Part shown: piece by piece, positions 44,443 through 56,105 of the stretch
Layout of the letters: each line of letters starts with the position of its first letter
How positions within the stretch are numbered: position 1 is the first letter of the stretch
Assembly: GCA_022059125.1 (NCBI GenBank)
Contig: JAEUWY010000021.1
Span: 124,001 to 188,000 of the forward strand
DNA length: 64,000 bases
DNA from: Corynespora cassiicola
Taxonomy: Eukaryota; Ascomycota; Dothideomycetes; Pleosporales; Corynesporascaceae
Reading direction: 5' to 3'
Notes under the pieces: generated by a model
Database searches by the model: none
The model's input: only the letters and a program-made list of their open reading frames with translations
What the model was told of the DNA's origin: nothing
Translations under genes and position numbers: made by a program

Positions 44443-45217
44443 ATGCCACAACAAAAAAAAGTCCAATTAGCCTACAAAGAGGCCTTAGTAATTCTTGCCC
44501 TCTTAGCTATTTAAAATAATTTTATTTAAAATATTTAACGCGCTGCTTCTGCGTACAGTATTTTTTATACTATACTAAGTAATTAATGCGCTAGATGATC
44601 TGCGCGACGCAATTGCTAGCTTAACTTAAAATAGCTAACTAAAGTTAAAAAAAAAGTAGTTATTACTTATATTTTTAAACTAAATTTATAAAAATTTATA
44701 TTTACGCTAAATGCTGTACGCGATATAATTAATTAATTACTTATTACGCGAGACGCAGGCAATATTAGTATTAAGTAGCTTAATAACTTTATTAAGCGTT
44801 AGCTAGATTTTTAAGTTTAATTAACCTGCTAGTAAAATTACTAGCAGATTCTATATAAAAATTTTAAAGTTATACGTTTTTAGTTTAAGTTGCTATATTA
44901 TATAAAAAAAAATATAGTATTTTTAATAAAAACACGTACAACTTTAAGAAAATAAGCTTTATAATAAATATAATATTAGTTTAGTTAGTAATTACAGTAT
45001 TAGACAGACAGAAATAACTTAAAAATACTTAGCTAAGTAATTATAAGTAAATTATAGTAATTTAGAGAATTAACGCGTACAGCTAAATAATTTTTTTTTT
45101 TATTATTTTTACAGATAAGCACTACTTTTTTCTATAGTATAAAAGTAATAATATTTTATTTAATTAGTGTATATTACTTAGCAAAACAGGCTAAATAATA
45201 AATAAGCTAGACGTATG
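44443..45217 (+). pseudogene. Fot1-type transposase, N-terminal part (RIP-decayed)
   Basis: The ATG at 44443 opens MPQQKKVQLAYKEALVILAL, the helix-turn-helix start of Fot1/Pogo transposases, but a TAA follows at what should be a Gln. The same frame continues with recognisable blocks: an RAASAYS helix, the LTKVKKKVVITYIF segment of the CENP-B-type DNA-binding domain, then RINAYS*IIFFFIIFTDKHY of the DDE domain. Many stops interrupt them. The part ends at the 5-base duplication of the inserted retroelement. The sequence fits C-to-T and G-to-A change of a normal gene. Confidence 0.82.
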
Positions 45218-45584
45218 TGTAAGAACACAGAGCGATTTATTTCCGATACAGCTTAAATACTACTTAGAATAAGAGTTTACAGAACTAGAAAATAATTATA
45301 AGTTAGAATCTATAGGTTTTATACGAAAAAACATTTCTAAACTACAGAACTATCTAAAACTATTATAACTTTTTATAGTTTCTTTTTAGCACCTATTCTA
45401 AGTCTAGTCTAATTTAGTTCTATTTTTTAGTTATTATAGAAGAGTATAAAAGAATAAAAGATTAGAGCTAAGTTAGAGCTATATTAGAAGTTAGAAACTA
45501 GAAATTAGATATAAAGTTTTTAATCACGTGCGCGATACTTAGAAGTAAATATATTTAAACTTTATATAAATAAAGTTTATTATA
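45218..45584 (-). repeat. LTR of the outer gypsy element (its 3' LTR)
   Basis: 367 bases, the same length as the partner at 58863-59229. The differences I inspected by eye were nearly all C/T or G/A. Ends TGTAAG...TTATA here, TATAAG...TTACA in the partner, both explained by RIP of TG...CA ends. Confidence 0.88.
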
Positions 45585-48500
45585 TTACCTTTTCTCTAGT
45601 AGACAGATCGTTCTAATCTGATATAATTTATAGCCTATTTAAAAAAAAATATAAATAGTTTTTATTAGAAGCGGGATATTTTATTTTATTATTTACTTTT
45701 ACTTTTAGTGTTTTATAGAAAAAAGCGTTGCGCGTTTGTGTAACTAATAAAATACTTTTATAAAACTACTGTTTAGCAGTTATAAATTTAGTTTTTTAAA
45801 CTTTTTTTTTTTTTTTTTATTTTTTTAATTATTATATTTTGTAAATAGTTTGTTTTAGATTTAGTATCTCTGCTAACTTTTTCTAAAGCTTTTTACTATT
45901 AAATTAGCCCTCTAATTTACTTTATAATATTTATTTTAGTTCTATTTAGTACTTTATTAGTAGTTTACTATAAAATATGTTTACGCGCCTATCGCGCTTT
46001 AGCAAAAAAATATATAATTAATTTTAAATTTAAGTTAACTTTAAGTAAAAAGTGTAAATACTGTACTATTTAAAAAAATTTATATAAGCTAGTATATATC
46101 TAACTTAGTGCGCATTTAAAATAGTTAGCTAATATTTTATTTTAGATTTTAGAGTACTGCGCTGCCGAGTATAAAGTATTAATATAAGCTATAAATAACT
46201 AAAAAAAAACTTTAATAATTTTATTTTAATTATTATAGTAAAAATCGCAGCTAAAGCTGTTTTAGTTATAGTTTAAATAACTAAAGCAGAGTCAGAACGT
46301 ATACAAACTAAAAAAATATTACTAGCTATTTATATAACTCTAAAAGTAATCTACTAAAGTGTAGAAAAAATAAATTAAAAGCTAGTTAATTTAAAAACAG
46401 CTTTTTTACGCAGTCTAGTTTATATAAATAAAAAAAAAACTGCTAAATTTATTAAGTTTTTTTTAGTAAAGCAGTTTTAGTAAATAGACTAGTTAGATAG
46501 AAATCTGCTAGAGCTTAATAAGAAGTCTAAATTAAAAAATTCTAATAGTAATAAAAATCTAATTTTTAATAAAAATAAAAAAACTAGTAGTTAGTCTAAA
46601 GAGGTTTCAGAATTAAACTTAAAAAAAATTCTAAATAGAAAATTTAATAATTATTCTACTCTACTCTATTATCTTACAAGTAATCTATATTTTTTATTCT
46701 CTATTTTTATATTTAAAGCTATTAGTTTAAAAACTAGAGAGATTCTAGCTTGTCTAAATACTTATTATAAAAAATTTTTAACTTATATAAAGCTTTTATA
46801 AAGTTAAATATATTATACTACACAGAATCTAGGTCGTATCTAATTTAGTTTATTTTATACTTTAGTAATAAGCGTATAAGTTTACTAGTAAAAATATTTT
46901 TAACTTTTTATTTTTCTACTTTATTAATTAGTACTCTAATTAGTTTTAGAGCTTTTTATTCTAGAAATAGATTAGCAGAGTTTTTATATAAAATATTTAG
47001 TATAAATATATTATAAATTTTTAATTTTAAAAGTAGTTTAAAGCAGTACAAATAATCTACTTTCTCTAATACTTTAAAAAAATCTGTCTACTGTTCAGAC
47101 AGCTTTCAGCTTAGTTTTATAGATATTAAATTTTTTGTACTAAAATATATTTAATTTTTAATAGTTTAGTCTATTTAGTAATAGTAGAGGTTAACTTAGA
47201 CTTATATTTATTTCTAAACTTTTTTAAAATTCTCTTTCGTAAGCTTTTATACTTTATATATTTATAAAGTAAGTACTAAAACGTTTTAGTAATTTAGTTT
47301 TTTTTAAAGCTTAGAAGGTTTAGATTTTTTCTAATACTAACTCTAACAGAGTTTAGAACTAAATAAAATTTAATACAGAGTTATTTCTAAGCTTATATAT
47401 AGAAAAGTAAGTTAAGCGCGATCTATTAATAGCAGAAGTTTACTTTAGTTATTTTAATAGTAGCTTATAAATAGCTTTAGTTTCTAGTTAATATATCAGT
47501 TTATAATCTTAGTTTAGCTATTAGTTTTTTTATAGTAAGTAGTAAATAGCTTAATTTTAACGCTAATAATACAACAGAATTTAGACTAGAAACTAGAAAT
47601 AAACTATAGTTTTTAGTTTAATATAATCGTCTCTAAAGTGTGTTTAAATTAGTATATCTACTAAATAAACAGATAGGCTATACTATATACGTTAGTGTTT
47701 TTATAACATAGAATTAATACAGCTTACTTAGAGAGTTAATTAATAATTACTAAAATTTAGTTATAGCTAGTTTTATTACAGAGAAATTTTTTAAAGTTTA
47801 TGCAGAAGTGTTATATAAAACAGTTTAAAATAAAAAGAAAATAAATCTTTTTAGCGGGACAGATTTATTTTAGATATATTTATTAACAGATAAAGCAGTT
47901 CTATATATATTACTTATATAAATTTTCTATACTTTTTTAGTAGTACTTCCGAGCTAATAGCTAGTAGATTTTTATAGCGCTAAAGTATGCTAAAAAGACT
48001 TAGTTATAAGCTTTTTGTATTAAGCGTGTAATAAGCGTAAAGTTCTAAAAAATATATAGTTAATATTAGTATAATATAAATTTATTATATATTTAGTACT
48101 AGTTAAAAAAGTTTTCGCGTTTTTTTATAAAGCTTAATTAATTTTTTTTTAAAAAAGTATTAATAAGTTTAAAAGAGTTAAAACTTATAAAGTTTTTTAG
48201 AAATATTATATATACGCGAGCTACACACTTAGTCTAAACTCTAATATATTTTTAAACTAATTTAGCGTTAATTTAGAAATTAAAGTAATGCAGTTTAATT
48301 AGCACGCGAAAACAGTTATTTTACTATATAGCTAAAAAAAATTTTATATTTTATTCGCAACGGCTGAAGATATCAGCTCTAATATTATTTTTATTTAAAG
48401 TATATTTAATTTAAAAGTTAAAAAGCGCTAGTTTTTCTACCTATTTTACTTATCTAGTATTTAGAATTTTAGTTATTATAAAGTATTCTAGTAACCTATA

Positions 48501-49296
48501 ATTAGAATATATTTAGACCTAATACTTTATAGAAAAAAAATTAGTTTACTATTTTTAGAAAGCGGTAATAATAGTAAAAAAATTTTTATTATATATTTTT
48601 TAGTTAAGCTTAGAACCGGATAGAATTTTGCTGTAAAAAGTATATAAATACTAATTTCTATTAGTATATTGCTGAAACTGTACGTCTGTAATAGCGCTAT
48701 TAGATATATTAATTTTTAGTTTTATAAATAGTTTAGAGTTAAAATAATAAAAAGTTAAAATAGAAAAAAGAGAGTTTTTTAAAGCTTTAAATGTTTAGTT
48801 ATATTTTTAAATCTATTTAAAAAGTACAGCGAGGCTTTAAAGTATACTAATTAATAAAGTAATATAAAAATATTTTAGTATAAATTATTAGTAAAAGCTA
48901 GTAAATCTAAAAAAGAATTTTATTTTTATAATAGTAGTAAGTCAGGCTTAGTTCTGTAGAGCTTTAACTTTTTCTAAATCTACTTCTAGTTTTTAGTTAG
49001 TTAGAATATATTTTAAATATTAGGTACGTTTTATATAAAATTTAGATTTAGCTATATCTACTTATAGTCCAGCTTAATATAGTTATTTTAAAACAGTTTT
49101 AATATACTAGATATAAATTCGTTTATTTTTAGAGTAGATAAAAATATTATCTAGATATGTAATGCAGAAGTTATTAAAGTAGTTAATTAGAACGTTGTTT
49201 ATATATTACTGGAAAATAACTAGTCTGTTATATAACCTAAATAGAAAAATTTTATATTTATACGTTCTGTATTATATTTAGAAAGTAGTATATTTT
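45585..49296 (-). pseudogene. Outer gypsy pol, 3' part: end of RT, RNase H, integrase
   Basis: On minus, 49296-49000 gives the second half of reverse transcriptase (YINNVLINYF, then ITYLDNIFIYS, the YLDD box with Asp changed to Asn, then AGL*VDIAKSKFYIKRT). About 48700-48250 gives an RNase H domain with LLEYF and a C-terminal VEKLALFNFKLNI-type segment. The rest, toward the LTR, should be integrase by gene order; I did not identify its motifs. All parts are broken by stops. Confidence 0.65.
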
Positions 49297-49665
49297 TGTT
49301 ATAAGCCACAAACGTGGGCTAATGACGGGGCCGACAGAGTCGCACCGCTATAGCTGGTTACGTAATATACTTAGTTAATCAGTCTGCTTAGCAGTACTAA
49401 GCAACTAAGCAGTACTAAGTAGAAGCCTTAGGCATATATATATAGTTCGCATAATTATACTTTATAATTATATTTACCTTATTAGCAAATCTATTATTTA
49501 AAATTAACTATTAACCTATTATACTCTATCGCTAACACAGAGACCTGTATAATATATCACACATCGTTTCACTTACGTAACTCTACTAGTACTTATTTCT
49601 AAGAATTAATCTAAGCAGCTACTAGCTCTCTAGCTTTACTTATAGCCTATAGCACAGTTTTAATA
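49297..49665 (+). repeat. 5' LTR of the inner gypsy element
   Basis: 369 bases beginning TGTTATAAGC. It matches 55737-56105 (TATTATAAGC there) over its full length; in the parts I compared by eye, all differences were transitions. The partner ends TTAACA. Confidence 0.9.
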
Positions 49666-49914
49666 TTGTAAACACTTTTTAAGATAAGTACCACTTCAGG
49701 ATCACGCGCACTTTTAACTTTAACTAGTAGCACTATTAGTACTAAAGCTACTACTAGTATAATTATATAATCTAACACGGCAGATAATAATTCTATTAAA
49801 GTAGCAATATCTAACCTCTATTATAGAGAACGAAGTAAGCTTAAAGACTAGCTCTTACAGCTCAACTTATTCTTTAACTTCTAAAGTAGAAACGTTAAAA
49901 AAAAAAAACGCGTT

Positions 49915-50640
49915 ATGTTTGCAGCTACGTATATAAAAAGTAAAACACTTTAATAGATTAAACTAGCTTTTATTAAGTATAAGGACGGCGAAGCCAATAA
50001 CGATATTAATAAATAGATAGAAAACTTTAACAAATTTAAGAAAAAGATTAAACAAGTTTTCAGAGTCTTTAATAAGAATATAATTGCCGGACAAGCTATT
50101 TAATATTTTAAACAACGGGCTTTAGCTGCTAACTATGCTAATAAATTTTAGTAACTGTTAATCTTTACTAAATAAAATAATAAAATACTTATAATAATAT
50201 ACTGTTAAGGACTTAAATCTAACGTTAAAAAAGAACTTATGCGTTTTAGAGCTCAGCTTAACACGCTTAAACAACTTATAAACAAGTCTATTAATATTAA
50301 TTAGAAACTGTACGAACTACGAATAGAATTACGCTAGAACCGGAACTTAAAATACAAATAACGTACTAAACTAAGCTATAGTAAAAAGTACTATAATACT
50401 AACACCGGTAAACGAGTTGAACGCAAGGTAATGTATTTTATTTGTAATACTTATAGTAACAAACTAATAGTTCTTGGTAATATCTAGAAAACGGGACAAA
50501 AAAGTAATAAAAAGAGAAATAATAAGTTTAAAAGTAAAGCTATAACTTACTACGCGTGTGGAAAGACAGACTATATTATAAAAGACTGTTAATTAAAAAA
50601 TAAAGTTGTTTGACAGCTAAATATATTACAAACTACTCTA
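49915..50640 (+). pseudogene. Inner gypsy gag, decayed
   Basis: A frame from the ATG at 49915 (MFAATYIKSKTL) runs through a helical, Lys-rich capsid-like part interrupted by stops at Trp and Gln positions. It reaches a zinc knuckle at 50548-50589 (YYACGKTDYIIKDC), which is a CCHC box whose first Cys and His have both become Tyr. Both are single transitions (TGC to TAC, CAC to TAT). Confidence 0.7.
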
Positions 50641-52429
50641 AATAATAAATCCGACGCAGATAATAAATAAAAAGTTATTATAGATAAATTTTATAAAACA
50701 GAATTTATCTGCGACAGCGAACTACTGCGAAACAGAAAAACGGAAAAATTTTTTAATTATGTTTAGTATTAAGACGAAAGCACTTAGACAGAGCCTAAAA
50801 GTATTTTTAAAAAAGTTAAGTTTAAAGAACTTAGCTTTAAAAAAAAAAAAGCTTTTCGCGAAGTATATAATTATAAAAACTATTCGAGTAACGCTAATTA
50901 CGAGTTTAAAAAAAATAGTAATAGCAGCACGCCACCCGAACTCGCACAATTCAAAATAAATAAAAACTTTAAAAAGATATAAAAATTAGCTAAAGCTCTT
51001 AAGAAACATAAAAAAAATTTAATAAGAACGCCTGTATAGTAGAAAAAATCACCTGTAACGCGTAAACGGTTAAAAAAGTACTACAACTTAGATAAGAAAA
51101 ACTAAGACTTAGAGGAACGCCGATAACGCCGTAGTTCTAAAGTATAGAAATAAATTAATTAACCAGATTTAGAAATCAGACTAAAAGTTCTACTAGACTC
51201 TAATAATAAACTAAATACGGTTCTAAGTTTTCTACGAAGCTAAAACACGTAAAAACTATAATACTATCTAGATCTAAAAAATCTAAAGTATGTAAGCTAT
51301 TTATAGACATTCTGCAGAAAAAACTAATATCAGATCTATTACTTAAATAAGGCAGCAGTAGAATAGTTTCTGAAGAAACTACGTAAATATACGCAACAGT
51401 AGTTTAACTGCGAAATACACGTATATAATACTTATTTATAAAATAAATAATAAGCGCGACACTTCTCTAGAATAAATAAAAATAAAGAACTCGCAATAAA
51501 TATACTAGTTAATAGAAGATATACGTAAGATCTTTAGTAAACGTGCTTACACAAAAATTACAAATATTACTAAAATAAAAAATACGTGTATAGATTTAGT
51601 AACAAGTTTTTTTTAGAATAACATCTAGCGCCTAGAATAGACTTAAAGTATTATACGCTACTAACTCAGAGAATTTAGTTAAGCTACCTGTTAAGCTTAA
51701 TAGATACTAAATAAAAAGATTATTAGATATAGAGGTTTAGCGTAACTACTTTTTACAGCAGGCTATAAAGCGTAGTAAAGCAAAAACGCATACCTACAAG
51801 CGACTCTATTTTCTCTACACAGTAACTAGAAAGAAAATACTAGAAAAAGCATTAATAGATTAAAAAGCTACGACTATTATAGACATCTAGAGACACCAGA
51901 AAGAAATTTTCTTTAATATTATAGATACGGCCATCTACGACGTTATTTTAGAACTTCTATAGTTTAGAAAGTATAACTTATACATTAATTGGGTAAAAAA
52001 GAAGCTTTTATTTATAGAATGTGATTACGCTATTATATTAGTATCTACGCATTAGCAGCGTTTAATAGTAGATAAAATTACGCTAAATAATATAGGCAGC
52101 AAAAAATTAACTAAAACGCTTTTAAGAAGAAAGGTTGACTCTACTAAATCTAATAAGAAACTACTAAATAAAAAAATAAAAGTTTTAGAAATAACTCGCG
52201 CAACTCCTATAATCTCTAAAAAATATAATAAATAGAAACTATTTTTTTAAGAAGAGGTAGACGACAGAGCGTTATCTAAGCATCAGCTCTAAAACTGCGA
52301 AATAGCCTTTTAGAAAAAAAAGTATCCGACTTTCGAGCCTATTTACAGTTTATTAGAAAAAAAACTCGTAGCGTTATAAGCATATCTTAATAAAAACTTT
52401 AAAAAAGAATTTATACGCGAATTAACGTC

Positions 52430-53600
52430 AGAGGCGGGATATCTAATTATTTTTATTTCTAAGAAAGATAGATCTCTACAGTTATGTGTAGATTTTAGAA
52501 AACTTAATAACATTACAGTTAAAAATAGATATCTACTACTAAACATTTAAAAACTTAGAAATAAGCTATTTAGAGTATAAATATTTATAGTTTTAGATCT
52601 CTGAGGCGCGTACAACTTAATACGCATAAAAAAAGGTAAAAAATAGAAAACAGTATTCTGAACGCAGTATAAGCACTATAAATATTTTATAATACTATTT
52701 AGTCTTACTAACGCATCTGCGATATATTAGATACTTATTAATAATATATTAAGAGCACATCTGGACATATTTGTTATCGTATATCTAGATAATATTCTAG
52801 TCTTTTCTAAGAACTTTAAAGAACACGTCCAGCACGTATAAATAGTACTAGAATATTTAGAAAAAGTAAGGCTACGACTTAAACCAGAAAAATGTAAATT
52901 CTATAAAAAAAAAGTTAAATTTTTAGAATATATTATAGGAAGACACGGAGTTAAAATTAGTTTAAAAAAAATTAAAGTAGTTAAGAACTGGCTTACGCTA
53001 AAGAACGTTAAAAATATATAATTTTTTTTAGAATTCTGTAACTTTAACAGACAGTTCATTAATTATTACTTAGAAAAGATATTACTACTTATAAAATTAA
53101 TAAAAAAAGATATACTTTTTAAGTAGAATACAGACTAACAACAAGTTTTTAAAACACTTAAAAAAACAAGCATATTACTACCAGTTCTTATATTCTTTAC
53201 TAGTAGAAAGCCCTTACGCATGGAAACGGACGCATTAAACCTAGTAATAGAAGTATATATTAATTAGGAGAAAAAAAGCAAATAGCACCCGATTATCTAT
53301 TACTTAAAAAAATTTAGCGGAGCTAAAGAAAATTACAACGTTTACAACAAAAAATTACTTACTATTATAGACTTTTTTAAATATTAGCGGATTTACGCAG
53401 AAAGCTGTTTAGAACTTACAGTATATTCGGACTACAAAAATCTAATAACATTTATAATAACTAAACTATTAGACCGACGACATACCAGATAGAGTAAAAA
53501 ACTAAAATAATATAAATTTAAAATTATCTACACACTAGGTAAGAAAAATAGAAAAGCAGATACTTTAAGTCGAAGAACGGATATTGCAGAAACTAAGTTA
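52430..53600 (+). pseudogene. Inner gypsy reverse transcriptase and RNase H, decayed
   Basis: From about 52437 the frame reads LIIFISKKDRSLQLCVDFRKLN, NITVKNRY, VLDL*GAYNLIRIKKG and, at about 52774-52810, VIVYLDNILVFS, the catalytic YLDD box with the second Asp changed to Asn. RNase H follows near 53210-53590, ending in the GKKNRKADTLSRR hallmark. Stops fall mainly at Trp codons. Protease should lie before it, between the gag and here, but I could not place it. Confidence 0.75.
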
Positions 53601-53689
53601 ATAAACGAAGCTGCTATTTTTAAGCAAGCGCTAGACAGCACTCTAAAACCAGCACGCAGCATTAATTTTATTATAATAGTATATTAATA

Positions 53690-54965
53690 AGTACTAAAAA
53701 AACTTTACTAAACTATTATTTAGCAGTATTACGAAGATCTGTTACACAGACACCTAAGTGTTAAACAGATAATCAAATTAATACGACGAACGTACGACAT
53801 TTCTAGATTAAAAAACAAAGTAACGAAGTTTATTAAGAAATGTATAATATATTAAAAAAATAAGTATAGCATACACGCTTAGTACAGAGAACTATAAGCT
53901 GTAAAAATACTAGATAAACCCTAAACAGACATTGCTATAGACTTTATTACTAAACTACTAACGTCTTATAATCTAGTTTCTAAAGTACTTTATAATGCTA
54001 TTTTAGTAGTTATAGACAGATTTACGAAGTACGCAAAAATAATTCTATTTAGAGATAACTATACTGCGCCGGAACTAGTATAGGTTATTTTAAATCGCGT
54101 AGTTAGGTATTACAGACTATCTTAATTAATTATTAGCGACAGAGATAAACTCTTTATATTAAACTACTAGACGATACTAATATCAGCTATTAGAATTAAG
54201 AGAAAATTATTAACGGTATACTATCTACAGATAGACAGTTAAACAGAGAAAACAAACTAGACTATAAAAACATATCTACGGATGTATAGCAACTAAAAAC
54301 AGAATAATTAGATATTACTACTACTTATAGCACAACTTATATTTAACAACAGAGAATTAGTAATAATAAAACAATTTTCTTATTACGCATTACACGGGAC
54401 ACACCTAAATCTTCTATTACTAAAAATTAAAAAAGAATAAATTAAGCCAGTTGTAAGTTAAGTAATAGATAAATTAAAAAAATTATAAGAACTTTACAAA
54501 TAACTACAGAAGAATATTAAAACAGCACAACGTAAAACTATTTTTTATATTAACTAAAAACAAAAAATAGTATTTTAGCTAAAGAAAGAGGATAAAGTGT
54601 ATCTTTTTACAAAAAATCTTTAAACAATATAACTAAGTAAAAAATTAGATTACGTTAAAGTCGGACTATTTTTAATTTTAGAACAAAAGAGACTAGTTAA
54701 CTATAAACTTTAACTTCCTGCTAATACTAGAATACACCTAGTATTCTATGTGTTACTATTAGAATCTGCTGACGCCGAAACATTAGTCTAAAAATACTTC
54801 TATTACGAAACAGAAGAAAAAGTTAAATTTAAAGTAGAAGCGCTAGTAGACTACTACAAAATAGAACAAGATAAATTTTATAATATCTACTTCGCACAAG
54901 AATAGTTAGTTAAATAAAAAAGATACCTAGATTCGGAAAACACTTAGAAACTAGAACAAAACTTA
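53690..54965 (+). pseudogene. Inner gypsy integrase and chromodomain, decayed
   Basis: An HHCC-type segment (LLHRHLSVKQIIKLIRRTYD to FIKKCIIY, 53740-53855) leads into the catalytic core (IAIDFITKLLTS, ILVVIDRFTKYAKII, about 53930-54050). At 54838-54965 a chromodomain can be read: VDYYKIEQDKFYNIYF, LVK*KRYLDSENT*KLEQNL. Both stops stand where chromodomains have conserved Trp. A C-terminal chromodomain marks the chromovirus branch and directs integration to heterochromatin. Confidence 0.72.
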
Positions 54966-55199
54966 AAAAACTGTCAGTAACTACTTAAAAAAAGCTAAAG
55001 ATAAAATTACCTCTACTACTACACAGAAGTAATTAAAAAAAATATATCTAAAGAAAGGCGATATATTGTATACGACCAAATACTTAAAAACCAGCAGATA
55101 ATACAGATACTTTCTAGAAGTTGTTAGAAAAACTCTTAATAGCGCTCTAAGTGCTTAAAAAAAAGTTAAAAGCAAAATTTTTAGAAGAACTGTTAAAAG

Positions 55200-55653
55200 T
55201 AAAAACTTTAGATAACGCTTCGCGTTCCCGCTGCTCTTACTTCTTTAAGTTTTATTTTTTTACTAATATAGCTTTTTCCGCACGATAATTAAGTAAGTTT
55301 ATCTGTTAATAAAGCTGCTTTTTTTTAGCTCTCGCTATCTGCAAGTCCTTTAAAGTTTTTTTATACACTTTTACAGCCGCATCCTGCGCTTTATATAACT
55401 CTTTTATCTGTTATTATAATTTTTTTTTTTTTTTAGTAAAACGCTAGAACTTAGACTAAGTAATACGAATATTACACTGCTGCCCGTAATACAGACACTT
55501 ACTACACTTTCCGGAACAAATATATACTTTATACACTTGTTTATGTTTTACGTAAGTCAAATACTTTTAAACTATAACTTTTTCTACAGTTTTAATAAAA
55601 TTAGCTAGGCAATAACAGCAGACAGTACTAGAAACTGTTAGTATTTTAGGCAT
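55200..55653 (-). pseudogene. Antisense Cys-rich and coiled-coil frame in the inner gypsy element
   Basis: On minus, the ATG at 55653-55651 opens a 28-codon run (MPKILTVSSTVCCYCLANFI...) and one TAA. The same frame goes on with VYICSGKCSKCLYYGQQCNI before the next stop. Past a long T-run (55423-55438), a helical Lys/Glu/Ala-rich part reads on (KELYKAQDAAVKVYKKTLKD, then QIARAKKK...), down to about 55200. It looks like a former gene on the strand opposite to gag-pol: two Cys clusters, perhaps a zinc-binding domain, followed by a coiled coil. Function unknown. Similar antisense frames occur in some plant and fungal gypsy elements. Confidence 0.55.
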
Positions 55654-55723
55654 TGTTGCAAAAGTAGGCAGTAACAAAAAAAACCCGCGCGTTATATATT
55701 AGCTTAAAAAACTAAGCTAAGCT

Positions 55724-55736
55724 AGAGAGGGGATAG
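55724..55736 (+). other. Polypurine tract of the inner gypsy element
   Basis: AGAGAGGGGATAG immediately before the 3' LTR; the plus-strand primer site expected for an element in plus orientation. One T interrupts it. Confidence 0.75.
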
Positions 55737-56105
55737 TATTATAAGCTATAAACGTGGGCTAATAACGGGGCTAACAGGGTTGTACTGCTATAGCTAGTTA
55801 CGTAACGTGCTTAGTTAATTAGTCTGCTCAGCAGTACTAAGCAACTAAGCAGTACTAAGCAGAAGCCTCAGGCACATATATATAGTTCGCATAATTATAC
55901 TCTATAATTATATTTATCTTATTAGCAAATCTATTATTTAGAATTAACTATTAATTTATTATGCTCTATCGCCAACACGGAGACTTATATAGTATATCGC
56001 ACATCGTTTCACTTACGTAACTCTACTAGTACTTATTTCTAAGAATTAATCTAAGCAGCTACTGGCTTCTTAGCCTCGCTTATAGCCTGTAGCACAGCCT
56101 TAACA
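55737..56105 (+). repeat. 3' LTR of the inner gypsy element
   Basis: 369 bases paired with 49297-49665. The final TTAACA keeps the CA end, while the starting TG has become TA. Confidence 0.9.

Larger units (their letters stand above)
49297..56105 (+). mobile_element. Ty3/gypsy chromovirus-type retrotransposon (inner), plus orientation
   Basis: 6,809 bases with two 369-base LTRs (49297-49665, 55737-56105) and a perfect 5-base target duplication ATTTT (49292-49296 and 56106-56110). Plus-strand remnants appear in the order gag with zinc knuckle, reverse transcriptase, RNase H, integrase, chromodomain. A purine tract sits before the 3' LTR and an antisense frame lies between them. It is inserted within the reverse transcriptase of the outer element. 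RIP has removed all long frames; Trp codons are now mostly TAG. Confidence 0.9.

Noticed and set aside
50722..50959. Short open frames of about 70 codons inside the retroelement
   Set aside because: Lys/Phe/Ile-rich chance frames in AT-rich DNA, lying over the decayed gag-pol region.
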